From contig NC_065872.1 in NCBI RefSeq assembly GCF_933775445.1, forward strand, positions 6,448,001-6,512,000: a stretch of DNA of 64,000 nt, written 5' to 3'. This stretch comes from Argentina anserina (Eukaryota > Streptophyta > Magnoliopsida > Rosales > Rosaceae). Within the stretch, counting starts at the first letter, position 1; each line of letters opens with the position of its first letter. The position numbers and the translations under genes were made by a program. The notes under the pieces are model-generated. The model did not search any database. It was given only the letters and a program-made list of their open reading frames with translations, and was not told the origin of the DNA. Of this stretch, positions 1 to 11,459 are shown one piece after another.

Positions 1-44
1 CTTCCTGCAACGGAAGCAGATGCTCTCACTGGTGATCTTTAGCA
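1..44 (-). pseudogene. Diverged second copy of the VPS39 final-exon zinc-finger segment
   Basis: Read on the minus strand, this edge segment aligns without gaps to bases 185-228 inside the last VPS39 exon, with about three quarters of bases matching. It begins about 18 bases past the VPS39 stop. It stays open in the same frame, reading roughly VLKITSESICFRCRK against VVKITGDSMCSLCRK in the gene, and keeps the CxxC pair. It could be a tandem duplicate of the exon, an alternative last exon, or the start of a duplicated gene tail. The window ends here, so the extent is unknown. Confidence 0.6.
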
Positions 45-61
45 CCAATTATGCTTGGTCT

Positions 62-3000
62 TCATCGCTTCCTTAGGGGCGATCCTCTGCCCACGGCTTT
101 CATACTTTGGGAGTCTCTGAAGCAAACAAAATGCACTATTGTACTCCCATTTGGATACACAGCAAAAACACTTGTCCCTATTTTCTTTCTGCAAAGGGAA
201 CACATGCTGTCGCCTGTGATCTTTACCACACCTTTCCTTTGTTCGTAGAGTTCTTGCTTAACCTGTTTTTACAAATTGATTTAGTCAGAGCAAGTGTATG
301 CAGCAGTATAGGTTCAAATGATTTAAGTGCACGCAACTTTCTAGGTTCAGATTAGTAAAAGTAAATAGCCTGCTTCTCATATGCTACCAACTGCAGCTTA
401 CAAGCAAGATATATGCATACCTGCAGGTTATCACTTTGTCTTAAACTTTTTATCACTGACAGGTTTCTGTAAGCTTCACTTGATTTCCTCAAGAGGGGTC
501 CCATAAACGGAAGCAAGTTCTGCAGATAAATGACAGTAATACACATTGTCAAAGTTAAATTCATGATATTTTCAACAAAAATATATTTATACTGATGGAC
601 AAATTGAAAGATTCTTTTGAGTAGTTAAAACAGTAGTTATTTTCAACTTCCTTATATGATTTTATCTACCACAACATGAAAGATAACCCTTAATGGTTTC
701 TTCTACGATAGCATAAAGGAGAGTGACAGTCATGATCACATATTCATTTGAGATGCCTTGCCTGGCTTAAGTTATGATCAGTACCTGTAATTTGGTCTCC
801 CTGGGTAAAAGTTTGAGAGCTTGAGCTCCATTTATTCTGTCCCACTTTCTGCCCAACAAATCAAGAATCTCATCAAGCATGATTGTTGACCCTCCTTCCT
901 CACCAGACTCGTCTGCATCTGCGTCAGCATCACCATCACTCCTACTACTGTCAGTGCCACTTTGACCGACTCTTATGTCATCTGCCACCTCTATAGCAGC
1001 AATTTTTTTAGCTCCTCTACCTCCTCTACTTTTAACTGTATTTGCAGAACCAACCTTTGGTGTTCCTATGTTCTGCGGTGATACCAAATTTGTAATCCGC
1101 CTCTCAAAGTTCTTGGTTGTTCTCTTCGGATTAAGATAAATTTGCAATAGAGTAAGGTATATATTGGCAGACGATTTTGAAGACGGTTGATGTGCCAATG
1201 AGTCATACACTCGATCACAATAGGATAGTGCCATCTCAGGAAGATGAAGCTACAAAGATCAAGGACTCAATCTATTCAACTTGCATTACAAGAAAAATGA
1301 TAGATGATAAAGAAACACAATAACTAAAAAGGAAAAGAGACAAGTTATTGAATGGTGAACATAAGAACATACCTTGTGAACATATATGGACAAGGCTAGC
1401 TCATGCTGATTCATTTTGCCCAACAGAACTGCATGCTCTTCATATAAAGCATCAGCTGGAAGTCGTTTCAGCAAAGCCTCCGGACTATAACCTGATATAC
1501 TCTCTAATACAGACAATAATTTCTTTCTCGTCAAGGAGTAAGTTTGCTCCTCCCATTTATGCTGAGCACTTAATTCTGCATACCAGTCGAGTACTTCTGA
1601 TAGATAGATATTTACCTGCCATCAGTAAATCATAAGAATGCAGTTTTTTATTGGTTACAACAGGTATGTAACTGCCACTAACTATGTTTATATAGATTAC
1701 TGAGGGTCACTTAAACTGGTGGCACACCAAGCTTTTTGGCAAAAAAAAAATGAATAATTTTTTGATTCCCTCTGAAAATATTGTTATTCAGACCATTAAC
1801 TATCTCCCGACAGTCACCCGCCAAATTGCTCTCAACTCTCAACTTATAAATAGTGGTATAAATTGGGGGGGGGGGGGGGGGGGAAGGCATCTTTACCATT
1901 TCATTCTGCAGATTCCCAGAGATTCCATTTTCATCCATAGCAAGCATAAGTTCCAAGTATCTGGCCTGCATGTTTGGAGCATGTTGCTTCAAATAAGAGT
2001 TTACCAAATCAGCTGGAATATTTCCATTCAGAAAGAGCTCAATTGTCTGTGTTGGGCAACTCTCAAGGACAAGCATCGAGTACTCCAAGACAAGCATGGG
2101 ATCAGTGCCACAAAGAGGCTGCATAAGAGATTGAATCAAAGATATAATCAAGATATTCCCCAAATATATATAAAGGGAACTCTTGCTCCACACCCAATTG
2201 TAGAAGATTAACAGAGAATCACTACTACATTTTAATTCCTTGTAATACAAATTGCATATTTGATCACAGAAAAATATATCAATAAACAAACAAATGACGT
2301 ACCTTGAGATATTCAACAATTGCCTCTGGCTTTATCTTTTGGATTACCTCAGGTTGCACTTGATTAGATTTTGACTCTTCTACTAACTGATGCAATAGTT
2401 TTAGAGCTTCATGGTGCATTGAGTTGCACTTGTAAAGTTCTAACAAAGCAGCGTGATGATTACTTTTTAGGAGAATCTCCTCGCATATTTTTAAATCACA
2501 GTAGTTAAGACCTTTCAGTAATTCCAAGGCCCCTGAAGATTGTCCAGTAAGAAGTAGAGCTTGGAGTAGAGCTGTATCCAGTATAGCTGCCATCTCCCTA
2601 GAACGGGAGGTAACTGGAATGCTGCTACGCCCCTTGGATTCCAAACATAATATCAGTTATTTTGTTGTTGCAACTTAAATATAGACCACGATTAGTTTCA
2701 AATTAGCAATAGATAAAATAGTGAAGGACCATTCAATTTGTGCTAATTTCAGCACACAACACAACAAATAAGATCACTAGACTTAACTGAAGAACACTAA
2801 CTTCTGGAATGTGAGTGATTTTCGGTAAAGTAAACAGGTATGCATTGCACAAAGCAGAGTCATTCATTTTAAAAACCTGGTGTTTCATCTGTTACAATGC
2901 TAATATGGAAAGCAAATATCAGAGAAAGATAAGTAGTTTACCTTGTTTGTCTTCTTGTACCTATTAGACCCATGGGAAGCAAAATGGTCTCCAACAGCAT

Positions 3001-4849
3001 CAAAAACAACCTCTTCTGTCCCCTCAGCAGTAGCTCTTTCAATAATGCTGAATCTCTTTTTCTGCAGGAACTTAATGAGAGCCATGAGAGTGTTATGGCT
3101 CATTTTTTTGGACTCTAGGGCTGCACTCTCTTCTGATTCCAGCACGTGTGACAGAGCGGAGGGTTCCATTTCATCTGACAAACCAGATGAACCTCTAGAG
3201 AGATATGATGAGTCCGCAGATATATCCATCAGTTTGTCTGGATCAGCTATCATGGTTGTCTTGGGAAGAACAATGGAAGGATACATAGAAAGTACATAGG
3301 TTATATCTACTTGAGAAGCCACAAAATGCTCCATGGCATCCTCATAGTCCCCAGTATCAAAACGATGGTGGGCACACCTGTAACACAACAACAGAAGTTC
3401 CTATATTATATAATAAAAAGTCATAGCGTTTAAAACAAAAAAGGTCATAGAATGAGCATGATTAGCAATGCAGTCAGACAATCACCTTATATGGATTGAA
3501 GCCTCCTTTGCAGCTCTAAGGTTTGCTTCTTCTGGCGGAAGCAGCTTACACAATGACAGAGCTTCCTCAAACTCGCCAGATGCTGTTAATTGTACAATCT
3601 GCAAGCATAATACAAATCTTACACACTAACCAACAGAAATAATGCATCCACAAGCTGTAGTCAATTACCGTTAGCAAGAGCATTAGTTATACCTGGGCAC
3701 CAAGAGGGACAGGGAAGAGACCATACACAGCATAGTCTAATGCAACAATGGCAGCATTGTTGGTCTGGAGAAGACGACGAGCATTTCTCAGGACAACCGT
3801 TTGTATCAATGGATACGGCGCTCGTAGGGACCGAACCTGCAAAACACAAACAGCATTGTCACCCAACATCTCATGAACAAAAACAAAGAACAGCAAAGAA
3901 AACCTCAGTACACGAGCCACAGCCAACTACCTCAACATATCTCGATAACAAAGCTATTCCATAGGCCTTCTGAATAACCACCACCGTAGGCGCCTCCGAC
4001 CAACAAACCCTGCCTTGATGAGCAAGTTTCCCATTTTGGTCCACAAAAACCCCAATGTTATCCTAAACCACCAATCAGCAATGCATCACTTCACATACAA
4101 ATCACAAAGCCAACTGAAAAAAAACAAACAAACTACCTTGCCGAGGAGAAGCTCGCCGGAGGGAAGAGGAACCACCAAAGGCGGCGCAAGCCTCCCTGAA
4201 GGAAACACATCAGTCAATGCACCAGTAGTGGAATTCAGTATCGTATAATCTCTCCTGATCCCTATACATATATTCTCCCCACACCACGCCATAGACTTGA
4301 CCACATCCGGCACTCCGAACTCCTTCACCTCCACGAAACCTCTCCCACCTGAAAAGAAAACGCTCACATTATTCCAAAATTGGTCACACATTTTGAATAT
4401 ACAAATGAAATTTTACCGTCGTGGCGGAAAATGCAGACTCTCTTCTGCCTGGCGAAGCAGAGGAAGCCGCGGCGGTCGTCCCAGGAGTAGACATTGGCGC
4501 CCTTGGCCTTGGTGATGACGGCGATGGTGCCGAGATTGGGGAGGCCGTGAAAGGATATGGTTTCGGAGAGGGAGAGGAGGAGCTCGCGGGACTGGAGGAC
4601 CTCCATGGAGAGAAGAGGCTTCTTGGAGAAGCCGGCGAGGTTTCGCTCGAGGGAGTAAGGCTCCTTGAGGAGGGATAGGGTGTGGTGGTCGGAGGGAGGG
4701 GAGCGGGAGCCGGAGGAATCAGGAGCGTAGATTCGGAGGGATCCATCGGAGCAGGCGATGAGGAGTTTGGGGCCGTAGGATTCGACGGCTTCGATCTTGG
4801 TGGGGCAGTCGGAGATGAGCTCGACGGAATCGTAGGCGCTGTGAACCAT
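62..4849 (-). CDS. VPS39: VPS39/VAM6-like HOPS complex subunit
   Basis: Coding exons (minus strand, first to last): 4417-4849, 4137-4348, 3931-4062, 3693-3836, 3486-3598, 2942-3377, 2303-2632, 1897-2118, 1373-1615, 785-1249, 421-519, 62-262. All introns are GT-AG and the phases join to 3030 nt, or 1009 residues, close to the known plant length near 1000. The N-terminal third reads as a citron-homology (CNH) beta-propeller. It is followed by the Vps39 middle domain and clathrin-heavy-chain-like helices, then an Asp/Glu-rich linker around residues 830-860. The C-terminal RING-like end has CSLC near residue 964 and a VHFVCF segment. Family knowledge: VPS39 is the Rab7-side subunit of HOPS, tethering late endosomes or prevacuoles to the vacuole. 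The start is the first ATG of the conserved N-terminus. Exon edges were placed by eye and by similarity; the family call is firm. Confidence 0.93.
1865..1883. repeat. 19-base poly-G run in a VPS39 intron
   Basis: The run lies in the intron after exon 8, starting about 13 bases past the splice donor (a poly-C run in the transcript). Its length may be imprecise because such runs are hard to sequence. Confidence 0.9.
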
Positions 4850-4959
4850 GTTTTGCGGTGGTGGTGGGTGGTTCGTCTAACTTACGATTCTAACTTGATT
4901 AGTGCCTTAATGAAAATAATTAGGGGGTGGGAACGATTTGCGAGACGAGGGTGAACATG

Positions 4960-6467
4960 AACAAGTCTTGTAAAAGCGGGGCCGGTCAGGGAGAAGAGGG
5001 AGGCTGAGTGAAGCGTGGCAGAGGCCGCAGGAGCTGCTATGGTAATGGTGGTGGTTTATTCGTCGGTGTGTGTGAGTGAAACGACGTCGTGGCCCGCTTG
5101 TTCTTTTTGATAAAATGTTGTCAGAATAATAATATTCGTAAAGGGTTCCATTAGGAAGTTAGAATTTGGGTTATTTGCTTGGATTTTTTGTGTTTGGATT
5201 TGTTTGTATTGTTTGTAACTACAGTATTAGATTAAGTATGGATATTGTAAACAACTTTATGCTCCTTAGCATTTTTACTCCATGGTGTGGTTATAAAAAA
5301 ATCTAAGAAGAGAAACCGCATTTTCTTTTGTGTAAGTTGAGTTTACATTGCTTCATTTATATAAAAATCAGAATATGTAGGTTCTCCATAGGAAATGTCT
5401 TGGAATTTGAAATAAAAAAACCATAATAATATTAATTCATCAGTGTGTCGATAAATGTTTAATCTTAGAAGCACATAGGTAACTTTTTTTTTATCAAATA
5501 CAACAAGTAATATGTTACTACGAGTCTATTGTGAGTCAAACTCATGATATCTCACTTATATCGAGACCAACTCTTAACATGTGCAAGAAGAGCGATGACA
5601 CAAAACCCCAAATTTTAGGGTTCTATATACACACATTCAGTACACCTATGCCACTTTGTATAAAACCTTGAGTGGTTTAGTTAATAATTTGAGGTTCACT
5701 CACTTTCTTCTAATTCCCACTAGTTTAGGAGTTTGATTCATATGTATATATATATTTTTTTTTTCTTTTATTTCATTATTTTGGCCATATTTCCTTCCAT
5801 TATTTTCTTTAATTTGTAGATACATATGTCAAAATATCCCTCATTATTTTTTTGTATTTTCATTCATCCTTTTTTCTTGATTTGTTAGCTAGATATGCTA
5901 CTTACTCTTGATATTTCTTTTGTATGTTTGTCGCCTATTAGTTTGTAGTTAATAAATATTTTGTTAAGAAGAAAATATCATAGTTACGTTGTTAAAGAAT
6001 GAGAGAATAAGATATGATTAGACTTAAAATCAAATTAGATAATAGAAAAATTGTATCTATTTGGTTGTATGCAACTGAAATTTGCAAAAATGTTTTACAA
6101 CTAATTTATTTAATGATATATTTATATAAGACCTTTTCAATCTCGCACAAGAAATTCAAATGTTTTGAGACGGCTCTGACTTATTGTATAAATAATATTT
6201 TCTAGTCTAACATGTTGAAATAAAAAATCAACAATTTTTTTTAAGAGAATGAGAATGCTTTATTAAGTGAAATGAAGAGTAGATAAAGTGCTGCAACTGC
6301 AATAAAATTTAGTCTAACCATGTCGTCTCTCACAGCAGAGATTGCAATGACAACAAGTTCCCGATTCGTTTTGTTTTCTTTTACCACAAATTCACACTGC
6401 AAAAGAGGCCGGCATTTCATCTCCCAACAAAACTCCTCATTAGATAGTTAATACAAAAATATATATA
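4960..6467. other. AT-rich spacer between VPS39 and the tRNA
   Basis: The part next to VPS39 should hold its promoter and 5' UTR. The rest is AT-rich with poly-T tracts. I see no gene, repeat pair or mobile element. Confidence 0.6.
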
Positions 6468-6541
6468 TGGTCCCGGCGGGGCTCGAACCCGCGACCTTCG
6501 GCTCATAAGACCAACGCTCTAACCAACTGAGCTACGGGACC
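6468..6541 (-). tRNA. tRNA, probably Ile(UAU)
   Basis: A full cloverleaf folds on the minus strand. The acceptor stem GGTCCCG pairs with CGGGACC, the D stem is GCTC/GAGC, and the T arm is GCGGG-TTCGAGC-CCCGC. The discriminator base is A and no CCA is encoded. The anticodon stem TTGGT/GCCGA closes a 7-base loop CTTATGA, so positions 34-36 are TAT, read as UAU for Ile codon AUA. There is no intron. A TTTTT Pol III terminator follows at 6455-6459. The isotype is inferred from the anticodon only. Confidence 0.85.
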
Positions 6542-6746
6542 ATATTGATAGAAAATGTTGAACTTCCATATAATGTTTTTATTCACTCTGCTCCACTGTC
6601 AGCCGTGTTCCTATGGGCGCGCAGCTGGTTACATTACCCTCTTTCCAGTCCCCGTCTTCCTCCTACCGGTTTCTCATCCTCGCCATCTCCTCTGATCTCG
6701 ACTCACTTCACTGAGCAGCTTCATTTCCCCATAGCAAAACAACGAG

Positions 6747-8578
6747 ATGACGCTGGGTCTGATCAATGCCAACCCGGTGGTGCACGCCAAGAAAGAAAGA
6801 GTCGCCCGCACCGAAGATCTCCACTCCGAAATCGACGCCGTTGATCCTCTCGACATCTATGATATCCTTTTCATCCCCATCATTTTGCTTTTCTTTTCAA
6901 TTCTGTTTCTCTAAACTTCAAAAGCCAGTCGGATCGAGTCAACGTTTTTTCTCTTGTAAATTCGCTGTGAAATTTTGCAATCTTTAACTGGGAATGGTAA
7001 ATTTCGTGAGGGACATCAGGGATCCGGAGCATCCGTACTCGTTAGAGCAGCTCAGCGTGCTTTCCGAGGAGTCCATCACCGTCGATGATAAGCTTGGCCG
7101 GATTCTGTGAGTGTTTTTTGATCATTTGGTTTCTGGGTTTCTCAAGTTAAGACTAAAGTTTTGACCTTTTTTTTTTGGTTGTTGGTGAAGGATTACGTTC
7201 ACGCCGACCATTCAGCATTGTAGTATGGCAACAGTGATAGGACTATGCCTGAGAGTTAAACTCAAGCAATGTTTCCCTCCTCATTACAAGGTCAGTTAAC
7301 TCACTTTGCTTTATTAGACTCAGTTTTCTAGCGATTAGTTTTACCCAATTCTGATGCACAATGTCACAAACATAGTTGTTACTGTGGCATGGATTGTCAT
7401 GATTTTGGATTGGGGCACTTTATCGATTTGAATTGGTTATAACTCAGTTGATTCTGTACTTGTCTTTGATAGCTGTTGATACATTACAGTTACTTGGTGT
7501 GTAAATTACCACAGTGATGATACGATAGCTATTAAACATGATAGCAAGGTTGGGGACTGTGAGCATTCTAGGTTACATGACTTTAGATTATCATCAAAGC
7601 TAATTTTAAACTACCCTTGCTTTCGTGCCTGGAGAGTGGTAGTATGTTTATTTAGGGATTTTATCGAAACCGCGTTTAGGATTTCGCTACTCTCTCCATC
7701 ACACTACCACTCCCCCAAGTTTTCCTCTAAACGTTAAGATGTTTTGACTGCTGCACTTTGTCTCAGAAAGTCAGAGTGAAGCCCTTGTTTTCATATCTTT
7801 CCATATAGAATGAAGTTTTATATGCTCATGAGAAATTTCTTGATCAGACTTTATTGCACTACTGTTTTTTTTCTTTTGGATATATGGCTGATGTTTTTCA
7901 CATTATGATCATTAAGCAGTGCTTGACCATATAGTTCGTTTGTTAATTGTGACAGGTTGAGATTAAAGTCTCTCCAGGATCTCATGCAGATGAAGAATCA
8001 GGTAAAAGAATCTCCCTTCTCTTTTATAAAATCAGGTTATGATTAAGGAACTTCATAACAAAACCTTCCGCTGCAAGGTTTTGGGCTGTTATGAACTTAT
8101 GATTCTTATGAATAAGCTAGGGTTCCTGCCCGTTTACTTATGTGGCACACTGGCACTCGCCTAGAGCTGAGAATGTGATATGATCCCATTGTAACTGTAA
8201 GGATCATTGTCTTTGGGCAAGCAAAGATGATACTGCGGCAGAATTTGAAAGATAAAAGGCCACGTTTACTGTCCTGAACATTCTTTTTTCTTTGGAGATG
8301 AAGTTTGTCAACGGTGCATATCTTGAGTTTCATTGATAATTTGACAACCAACAAGAAAGCATCAACCTTATTTTCAGAATTCCTGGTGGTGCAAGGAAAC
8401 TTATATTTGTTGCATGTTCAACTGTTCACTGTTAACCATTGTTGAGATGTTCAAATTTGTTCGTTTAAATTTTGTAGTTAATAAGCAGTTGAATGATAAA
8501 GAAAGAGTTGCTGCTGCCCTGGAGAATCCTAACCTTCGCCAACTTGTGGATGAGTGCCTCTATTCCAGTGAACTGTGA
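6747..8578 (+). CDS. MIP18 family (AE7-like) cytosolic Fe-S cluster assembly protein
   Basis: Coding exons: 6747-6861, 7001-7106, 7191-7290, 7956-8001, 8478-8578, totalling 468 nt or 155 residues with consistent phases. The protein starts [19 protein letters not shown]. It carries the DUF59/MIP18 core, including [15 protein letters not shown], the HCSMAT segment with the conserved reactive Cys, and the C-terminal block [15 protein letters not shown]. Family knowledge: AE7/MIP18 proteins work with CIA1 and MET18 in the late cytosolic iron-sulfur assembly step that loads nuclear and cytosolic proteins. From memory the N-terminus and final residues look closer to Arabidopsis AEL1 than to AE7, so it may be the AEL1 orthologue. 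Intron 1 (6862-7000) looks U12-type; introns 2-4 are ordinary GT-AG. The upstream region overlaps the tRNA promoter side. Confidence 0.92.
6862..7000 (+). other. U12-type AT-AA intron of the AE7-like gene
   Basis: The intron begins ATATCCTTT, the exact consensus of U12-dependent AT-type 5' splice sites. Near the 3' end is TCTTTAAC, close to the U12 branch-site consensus TTCCTTAAC. The branch A lies about 13 bases from the exon, inside the narrow U12 range. To keep the conserved [12 protein letters not shown] frame the intron must end in AA, giving AT-AA ends rather than AT-AC. A transcript would confirm the exact boundary. Confidence 0.75.
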
Positions 8579-9354
8579 GCAGCACTCCCAAACCCACTGT
8601 GCAGAACAGACTTCAGTAGTTCATATGCAATAAGAAGTTACTTTGTTGTATTATCACTCTGCTTTTTTTCCTCTGTCAAGGTGGTGTGACTTTCTAGTGA
8701 TCTGGAAATCTCTCTTGTAAAGTAGAAAAGCATAGGTTGCAACATGCATCAAATCTTTCTAAATGGTATGCACCAACAGTATTTTCTAATATGTAGTCAT
8801 TTATGCTTCAGAAATTTTCATACAGCACCTTAAGCTTGGTTACTTGTGATCTGGGATTTTTTTTTCTCGTCTCAGAAGCGTTAGAAGAAATTTTAGATTG
8901 GAGGCAAAGATTTTAGAAATTTTTTCTAGTATCAAGAGTATAGTTAGCTTCTGGCATGCAGATTATAACGGAGGACACCGTAGGACCGTACATCTGCAAT
9001 GCCTGGTCCTGTTCCCAGGTTGAGTTTTATGCCTGTAATAGCCCATCTAAGAGCCCCCAGTACAAGTCCGCCCTAATGCGCTGTGCTTAATCTATCTGAT
9101 ATGCTGATTGGCTACAAAGTTCTCATAGAGCAAGATAGAATGACAAAAGATTCATTGAAAGATAAGAATGACATTACATCGTACGTTCAATGTGAGAACA
9201 TCGGAAAAACAACATAAAGAGGCGGATGGTCTCTCCCTCATAGTTAGCAGCAGTTAAGCACAGTAGATGAAGTACTTGCTCATACAAATAGATTCAGCTT
9301 GTGCTCATTGTACAATTCTTTAGATTACTACTATAATGGCATCAGCATGGTTAC
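8579..9354. other. Convergent 3' intergenic region
   Basis: This space lies between the 3' ends of the plus-strand AE7-like gene and the minus-strand SEC14-like gene. It should hold both 3' UTRs. I see no further gene. Confidence 0.5.
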
Positions 9355-11014
9355 TCAGCTAGCTGCGGTTGCGACTGCGGTTGCAATTGGTTCGGGTGCC
9401 ACCTCTGCTCCCATATGTCCATTAGCTATGTGGCATGGCTTCTCATCAAGTCCCCATATCTTGGCAGTTTTCACATCATCCTGGGCCATCATACGTGAAA
9501 ACTCCTCGTGATCATACTTTAGGGTGGTTTGTCCCCCAAACTCGACTGGAAGATTTTCAACATCAAAGAAAGTCTTCATGAGCTCCACGCTTTCCTTGCC
9601 TATGGGGTAAACAAACTTCACCTTCTGAAATGTCTTGGCATCCAGGAAATACTTGACAGCCTACACAAATAAATGCAGCAAGAACTTCATTAATTGCTAA
9701 GCTCAAACTTATAAAGGCCTCAAACTTTGATTAAAGTTATATGTGTCTGTGTTGACCTGCATGTCTTGGTAATAACAGAAAAAAAAACAAACTTTGCTAA
9801 CAGATTAGTTAGTGTGAGTAGTTCAAAGTTCAAACCTTCCAAAATGCCTGAAAAATCCTAGGTGGGTTGTACAGAAATGCAACAGCAAGCCTCTCAGGGT
9901 AATGGTTCTGCAGAATGTTGATACAATCACGAGCTGTCTTGACAGAAACATTGGTGTTCAATGAAAAGCCAGTGAAGTCAATCAACCACGACATTTGTTC
10001 TTGACCTTCACGCAGGTTCAGGATACCATTTTCTATACAATAGACCAAATGGCGGACATTGCCTTCTGGTGAATTTGTGTTCTGAAGAAGTGATCAAATA
10101 CAATTTAGAATAGATACAAAAGACAGATTTGTTGGCTCCATTCTCACTACCAATGTACCAAGTTCTTTTAAGGATTGGGGTAGAAAGCTAACTACATACC
10201 TGCTTCGCTGGCCTCATTATTAGTACAGTCCTCCCAAATCGATCATGAAAATTTGCTCTCGACACTTTGCCAGTCTCACCTTCGTGTGCTACTTCATGCT
10301 GAACAATGATATATTCCATGGTAAGTACAAGCCTTAAATTAAAGATGTAAACCAATGATTTTTCTACCAATGCTTAACAGGTGCTAGCAATGGTTCACGC
10401 ACAAGAGTAAGCTACAAATTATGTCAAGGATTTAACTGAATACAAGGTGGTTAGATAACGATCATTGGATCCACACATACTACTATGTTGTGCCATATAT
10501 CGGATGCAAGCAAGATGAAAGTGCAACACACACAAGTTACCCCAACATTGCTTTTTCAGCTAAGACAGAGGAAATGGCAAATCAAACAGTACAAAATTTC
10601 CAATAGATATATTTCTAGTATGTTTTAGCTGAATTACCCAACGGATTTCTTCAGGCTTATAACTAGCCCTCCACCTGAGTGTCTCCTCAATCATTTTCTT
10701 CGCCTTCTCAAGATTCCAGTTCCTTGCTTCCAGATATCTCCCAAGACATGCATCAGTGCAATACTTCAAACTACGCCCAGATAACGGCCCAAGTGCAGCC
10801 CTGAGTTCTTTGATCTGATTGTAAATTCACCTCATCACAGTCAGTTTTCACTATTCAACACAGCTTTGTATTGCAAATAAGATTGGAAGGTAAAAGTTAA
10901 AAATAAGTACAAGAATTACTTTACCTTTGCTTCCTTCTGAGCTTCTTTCTGTGCCTCCTTTTGAGCAGAATCATCCTCAACAGGGCTTTGAGATTTTCTT
11001 CTCAGAAGATACAT
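9355..11014 (-). CDS. SEC14-like CRAL-TRIO phosphatidylinositol-transfer protein
   Basis: Coding exons: 10925-11014, 10638-10814, 10200-10298, 9836-10081, 9355-9660. Phases join to 918 nt, or 305 residues. Residues 8-30 are a charged Gln/Glu/Lys/Ala repeat. The CRAL-TRIO N-terminal helical domain covers about 31-95 (CTDACLGRYLEARNW, EETLRWRASYKPEEIRW). The lipid-binding CRAL-TRIO core covers about 100-250 (FHDRFGRTVLIMRP, WLIDFTGFSL, YPERLAVAFLYNPPRIF, and ENLPVEFGG near the end). The tail is Ala/Val/Thr-rich (ATAVATAAS). Family knowledge: such short SEC14 proteins exchange phosphatidylinositol and other lipids between membranes; the exact ligand is unknown. A 5' UTR intron is likely, with a donor just after 11449 (minus strand). 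From memory the Arabidopsis VPS39 and SEC14-like genes are also neighbours, which would make this an old gene pair. Confidence 0.92.
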
Positions 11015-11459
11015 GTTGGTCACAAATTGATTTCACCTCAACCTATAACACTGATCAAAGGCGAAACCTTTTCTCAATCACAACCACTGAATCTGCAATC
11101 AATGCACATAACTAATTCAGAAAACATCATCAAATATCACTAGAAACCACAATCTAAACTCTGCGTCATGCTGGTCCTTGCCTCCTTGGTCAACTCACAC
11201 TTGGGAAAAATCGACACCATAATTTCTAACACACGAAACAATCATTCAAGATCCTTTTTTTTTTCTTAACAAATGACCAAAAGGGTTTTCATCAGATATT
11301 GTTCATGTTCATCTGACAGTGACAGATCTACTTAAGATTCACACACAAAATAGACAACCTCAGATTATGTAAAAACAACAACCCAGCTCAAAATCATTTC
11401 TTTCTCTTCTTTTTTCTGAGAAACTGAGAAGAATCGCGTGTAACGTACCTGGGGTTGTG

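Noticed and set aside
4421..4954. Plus-strand Gly/Glu-rich open frames
   Set aside because: Antisense of VPS39 exon 1; GC-rich coding DNA leaves the other strand open.
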